This document shows, piece by piece, positions 61,551 through 64,000 of a DNA stretch of 64,000 nucleotides. The notes under the pieces were generated by a model. That model saw only the letters and a program-made list of their open reading frames with translations, made no database searches and was not told where the DNA came from. The stretch covers positions 32,269 to 96,268 of the forward strand of contig CAJUQJ010000012.1 of NCBI GenBank assembly GCA_910588215.1, read 5' to 3'. The stretch's first letter is position 1. Every line of letters begins with the position of its first letter. The position numbers and the translations under genes are program-made. This DNA is from an uncultured Lachnospiraceae bacterium (GTDB lineage Bacteria > Bacillota > Clostridia > Lachnospirales > Lachnospiraceae).

Positions 61551-62558
61551 TCACACATAACCATATAATCCGCGCACCGAGACCTCGCCTGCGTAGACCG
61601 GGGTTCTCTCTCCGTTTTCCCTCACTACGATCAGTTCCCCCTGCGCGTCAATTCCCTCCGCCATTCCGGTGTATTCCCCTGCCGGATCCAACACCCGCAC
61701 CTGGGCCCCCATATTCAACAGATGCGCCTGATACCGTTCCTGCAGGCCGGACAGATCCAGCGTCTCCAGGAAAGTCGCATAGTTCTCTTCAAACCGCTGC
61801 AGCACCTTGTCCAGCAGACATGCCCGATTATACTGCTGCCCGGTCTCGATCCGCAAGGATGTGGCCGTAGGACGCACCTCCTCCTGAAACTCCTCTTGGC
61901 TCATGTTGTTGACATTGATCCCCGCACCTACTACCACATACTGTATCTCATCCATCTCCGGCGTCATAGTCATCTCCGTCAGCATACCGCAGATCTTCTT
62001 CCTGTTCATCACGATGTCGTTGGGCCACTTGATCCCGGTCGCCGCTCCCGTTATCTCCTCCACGGCTTCCGCCACACTCAGTGCCATCACCAGCGTGATC
62101 ATCGATGCTTTATCCGGCACGAAGTCCGGCCGCAGAAGCAGCGTAAAGGAAAGCGCCGTGCCGGACAGTGTCTGCCAGCTTCGTCCTCTGCGTCCCTTTC
62201 CTGCCGTCTGGATATCCGCCACCACCACAGTGCCATGCGGCTCGCCCTCTTCGCCCAGACGCTTTGCATCGGTATTGGTGGAGCCTGTGCTGGCATAATA
62301 GTACAGCTTCCTGCCCGCCCATTTCGTCTTCAGCCTGCTGGCGATCTCGCTTTCCGACAGCATGTCCGCCGGCCCCTCTACCAGTCGGTACCCTCTACCG
62401 GAAACTGACTCGATCTGATAGCCCTCTTCCTTTAACTGATTGATCACCTTCCAGACCGCCGTCCTCGTCACCCCGAACCGGTCACACAGCTGCTGTCCCG
62501 ATATGTAGTCCGCACTGTTTCTCAGTAACGTTAATATATCTGATTTATCTGTCTTCAT
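61551..62558 (-). CDS. birA: Biotin-protein ligase and repressor BirA
   Basis: 335 residues. The winged-helix N-terminus (ISGQQLCDRFGVTRTAVWKV, then GYQIESVSGRGYRLVEG) indicates a two-function BirA that also represses biotin genes. The ligase part has STGSTNTDAKRLG, the biotin loop AGKGRRGRSWQT, KWPNDIVMNRKKICGML and VVGAGINVNN. It transfers biotin to carboxylase carrier proteins. No biotin operator is seen in the window, so its DNA targets lie elsewhere. Confidence 0.96.
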   Translation of the reverse strand: MKTDKSDILTLLRNSADYISGQQLCDRFGVTRTAVWKVINQLKEEGYQIESVSGRGYRLVEGPADMLSESEIASRLKTKWAGRKLYYYASTGSTNTDAKRLGEEGEPHGTVVVADIQTAGKGRRGRSWQTLSGTALSFTLLLRPDFVPDKASMITLVMALSVAEAVEEITGAATGIKWPNDIVMNRKKICGMLTEMTMTPEMDEIQYVVVGAGINVNNMSQEEFQEEVRPTATSLRIETGQQYNRACLLDKVLQRFEENYATFLETLDLSGLQERYQAHLLNMGAQVRVLDPAGEYTGMAEGIDAQGELIVVRENGERTPVYAGEVSVRGLYGYV

Positions 62559-62587
62559 TCTGCTATTTCTCTACCTTAAAATATTAC

Positions 62588-62804
62588 GTAACAGTTCAGC
62601 CATGAAACAATTCGCGGTCTATGCGTGGGTGCTTGCACACAAAGCTTTGACCGCGAATTGCTTCATGAGCGGAGCGCCCTCATAATCAAAGACCCCGCTG
62701 CAAGCAGCCACTTGGCTCGTTGCTCGCGGGAACAAAAGCTGAGCCACAAAGCTGCGTCGGATGCGTAGCAGACGCTTTATGAATGATGAAGGCTGAACTG
62801 TTAC
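62588..62804. repeat. 217-base hairpin element with 14-base terminal inverted repeats
   Basis: GTAACAGTTCAGCC (62588-62601) and its exact inverse (62791-62804) bound the element. Directly inside, CATGAAACAATTCGCGGTC (62601-62619) pairs with 62649-62667 with one mismatch. The right half holds the sequence shared with 17825-17926 (GCAGCCACTTGGCTCGTTGC) and GCGTCGGATGCGTAGCAGACGC, similar to part of 19197-19411. No open frame of note. No target duplication was found by eye. It lies between birA and argF. Confidence 0.75.
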
Positions 62805-62859
62805 AACACTATATACTCATCTTGTTGACTAATATGATGCTTGGACGAAGCTGCTCTTC

Positions 62860-63858
62860 TTAAACCTCATACTCCCCCAAAGTCACCGCCATCACCGCCT
62901 TGATCGTATGCATCCGGTTCTCCGCCTCATCGAAGACGATGGACTGAGCTGACTCAAACACCTCATCCGTCACTTCCATCTCGTCAATCTTGTACTTCTC
63001 ATGGATCTCCCTGCCGATACCCGTATTCAGATCATGGAAGGCAGGCAAGCAATGCATAAACACTGCTTTCTCACCGGCATACTCCATCACCTTGCGATTC
63101 ACCTGATATGGCATCAGATCCCGCAGACGGCTCTCCCAGACCTCCGCCGGTTCTCCCATGGAAACCCACACGTCAGTGTAGATCACATCCGCACCGCCTG
63201 CGCCTTCTTCCACATCCTCCGTGAGTGTCACACTTCCGCCTGTTCTTGACGCGATCTCCTCACAGGTGTGTACCAGCTCCGCCTCCGGAAAATACTTCTT
63301 CGTGGTACATGCAGTAAAATGCATTCCCATCTTGGCGCAAGCCACCATCAGGGAATTGCCCATGTTATAGCGGGCATCGCCCATATATGTCAGCCTGATC
63401 CCCTTCAGGTATCCGAAATGCTCCCTGATCGTCAGAAGATCTGCCAGCATCTGCGTCGGATGAAATTCATTAGTCAACCCGTTCCACACTGGTACACCGG
63501 CATGCTCTGCCAGCTGTTCGACAATCTCCTGGCCGTATCCGCGGTACTCGATCCCTTCATACATCCGTCCCAATACCCGAGCCGTATCCGCGATACTCTC
63601 CTTCTTGCCAATCTGAGAACCTGAGGAATCCAGGTAGGTCGTCCCCATACCCAGGTCATGAGCCGCAACCTCAAAGGAACAGCGCGTCCTGGTGCTTGTC
63701 TTCTCAAAGATCAGTGCCACGTTCTTACCCCGACGGATGTCAGCCGGGATACCCTTTTTCTTCTTCTCCTTCAAATCCGCCGCCACATCCAGCATATACG
63801 TGATCTCTTCCGCTGTAAAATCCAAAAGTTTTAAAAAATGACGTCCTGCTAAATTCAT
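62860..63858 (-). CDS. argF: Ornithine carbamoyltransferase
   Basis: 332 residues with all family motifs: carbamoyl-phosphate site STRTR, YLDSSGSQIGKKES, EFHPTQMLADLLT, MGDARYNMGNSL and the ornithine loop HCLPAFHD. It makes citrulline from ornithine and carbamoyl phosphate. Sequence alone does not separate biosynthetic ArgF from catabolic ArcB; no arginine deiminase gene is in view. AGGAGGAGAG stands before the ATG. The 140 bases upstream to the window edge hold no clear ARG box; a GCCTGCC/GGGCGGGC stem lies near 63970. Confidence 0.95.
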   Translation of the reverse strand: MNLAGRHFLKLLDFTAEEITYMLDVAADLKEKKKKGIPADIRRGKNVALIFEKTSTRTRCSFEVAAHDLGMGTTYLDSSGSQIGKKESIADTARVLGRMYEGIEYRGYGQEIVEQLAEHAGVPVWNGLTNEFHPTQMLADLLTIREHFGYLKGIRLTYMGDARYNMGNSLMVACAKMGMHFTACTTKKYFPEAELVHTCEEIASRTGGSVTLTEDVEEGAGGADVIYTDVWVSMGEPAEVWESRLRDLMPYQVNRKVMEYAGEKAVFMHCLPAFHDLNTGIGREIHEKYKIDEMEVTDEVFESAQSIVFDEAENRMHTIKAVMAVTLGEYEV

Positions 63859-64000
63859 ACTCTCCTCCTGTCTTCCTCTCCGTCAAAAATTTACCGTCAG
63901 TACAGATTTCTGCCTCTGACTGTATGATATCCGGTGAACCTCCACAGTAAACTTACATCATGCTTAGCCTGCCGTCGGGCGGGCCGCATGGCCATCCATG

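Noticed and set aside
63960..64000. Terminator or riboswitch near the right edge upstream of argF
   Set aside because: A GC-rich stem is visible but the sequence is cut by the window end and no T-tract or known aptamer pattern can be confirmed.
1..64000. tRNA, rRNA, prophage structural genes or replication origin
   Set aside because: None seen on either strand; no cloverleaf, no phage morphogenesis genes and no DnaA-box cluster recognised by eye.

Overview
The window looks like the chromosome of a motile, Gram-positive clostridial bacterium, most likely a member of the Lachnospiraceae. This rests on the gene set: a FlgM/FlgN/FlgK/FlgL/FliW/CsrA cluster with four flagellins, sigma-28 promoters of the form TAAA-N15-nCCGATAt, strong GGAGG ribosome binding sites, a lysyl-tRNA synthetase fused to an HD domain, a DUF6145-type small protein, an AIM24/TIGR00266 protein and RecD2. 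No taxonomic marker such as rRNA is present, so the family assignment is an inference.

Region 1 (1-19,020) is a flagellin and glycosyltransferase island. Six CgeB-like transferases (two subtypes, one of them outside this block at 23,653), two StrF-like transferases (one with GT2 and methyltransferase domains attached), a GT2 enzyme, a broken GT2 fragment and a three-module DUF4422-repeat-CgeB protein surround four flagellin genes. The flagellins have near-identical ends and different centres. Each has its own sigma-28 promoter and a conserved leader RNA with a GTGGC-AGGGAA-GCCAC hairpin just before the Shine-Dalgarno, the layout expected for CsrA control. The simplest reading is a locus for glycosylating several flagellins.

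Region 2 (19,480-31,985) holds late flagellar genes: flaG-fliD-fliS-FliT/FlgN-like (sigma-28 promoter at 23,505-23,531), another CgeB-like transferase read the opposite way, and flgM-flgN-flgK-flgK-flgL-fliW-csrA (sigma-28 promoter at 31,978-32,004). CsrA and FliW from this operon are the natural regulators of the flagellin leaders. Region 3 (32,036-40,073) is an FtsX-type ABC exporter with an OmpR-type two-component pair, then RecD2 carrying a C-terminal DUF4186 domain.

Region 4 (about 40,100-55,400) is visibly AT-rich, all on the minus strand, and looks acquired. It reads: PP-loop sulfurtransferase with zinc ribbons and a dicluster ferredoxin domain (SspD/DndC-like), DUF4007 (SspB-like), large P-loop ATPase (SspC-like), cysteine desulfurase (SspA/DndA-like), SF2 helicase, GHKL ATPase, phospholipase-D-type nuclease, a 122-residue orphan, a DUF262 protein and a eukaryotic-type Ser/Thr kinase. 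I read it as a single-strand DNA phosphorothioation defence system of the SspABCD kind with a composite effector set; the kinase-DUF262 addition and the sulfurtransferase architecture are the unusual parts. A decayed transposase lies at its upstream edge.

Region 5 (55,404-63,858) returns to housekeeping genes: AIM24 protein, lysS-HD fusion, greA, an unknown gene, dus, a DUF6145-type gene, birA and argF. Dispersed hairpin-rich repeats occur between genes across the host parts of the window, in at least three related forms.
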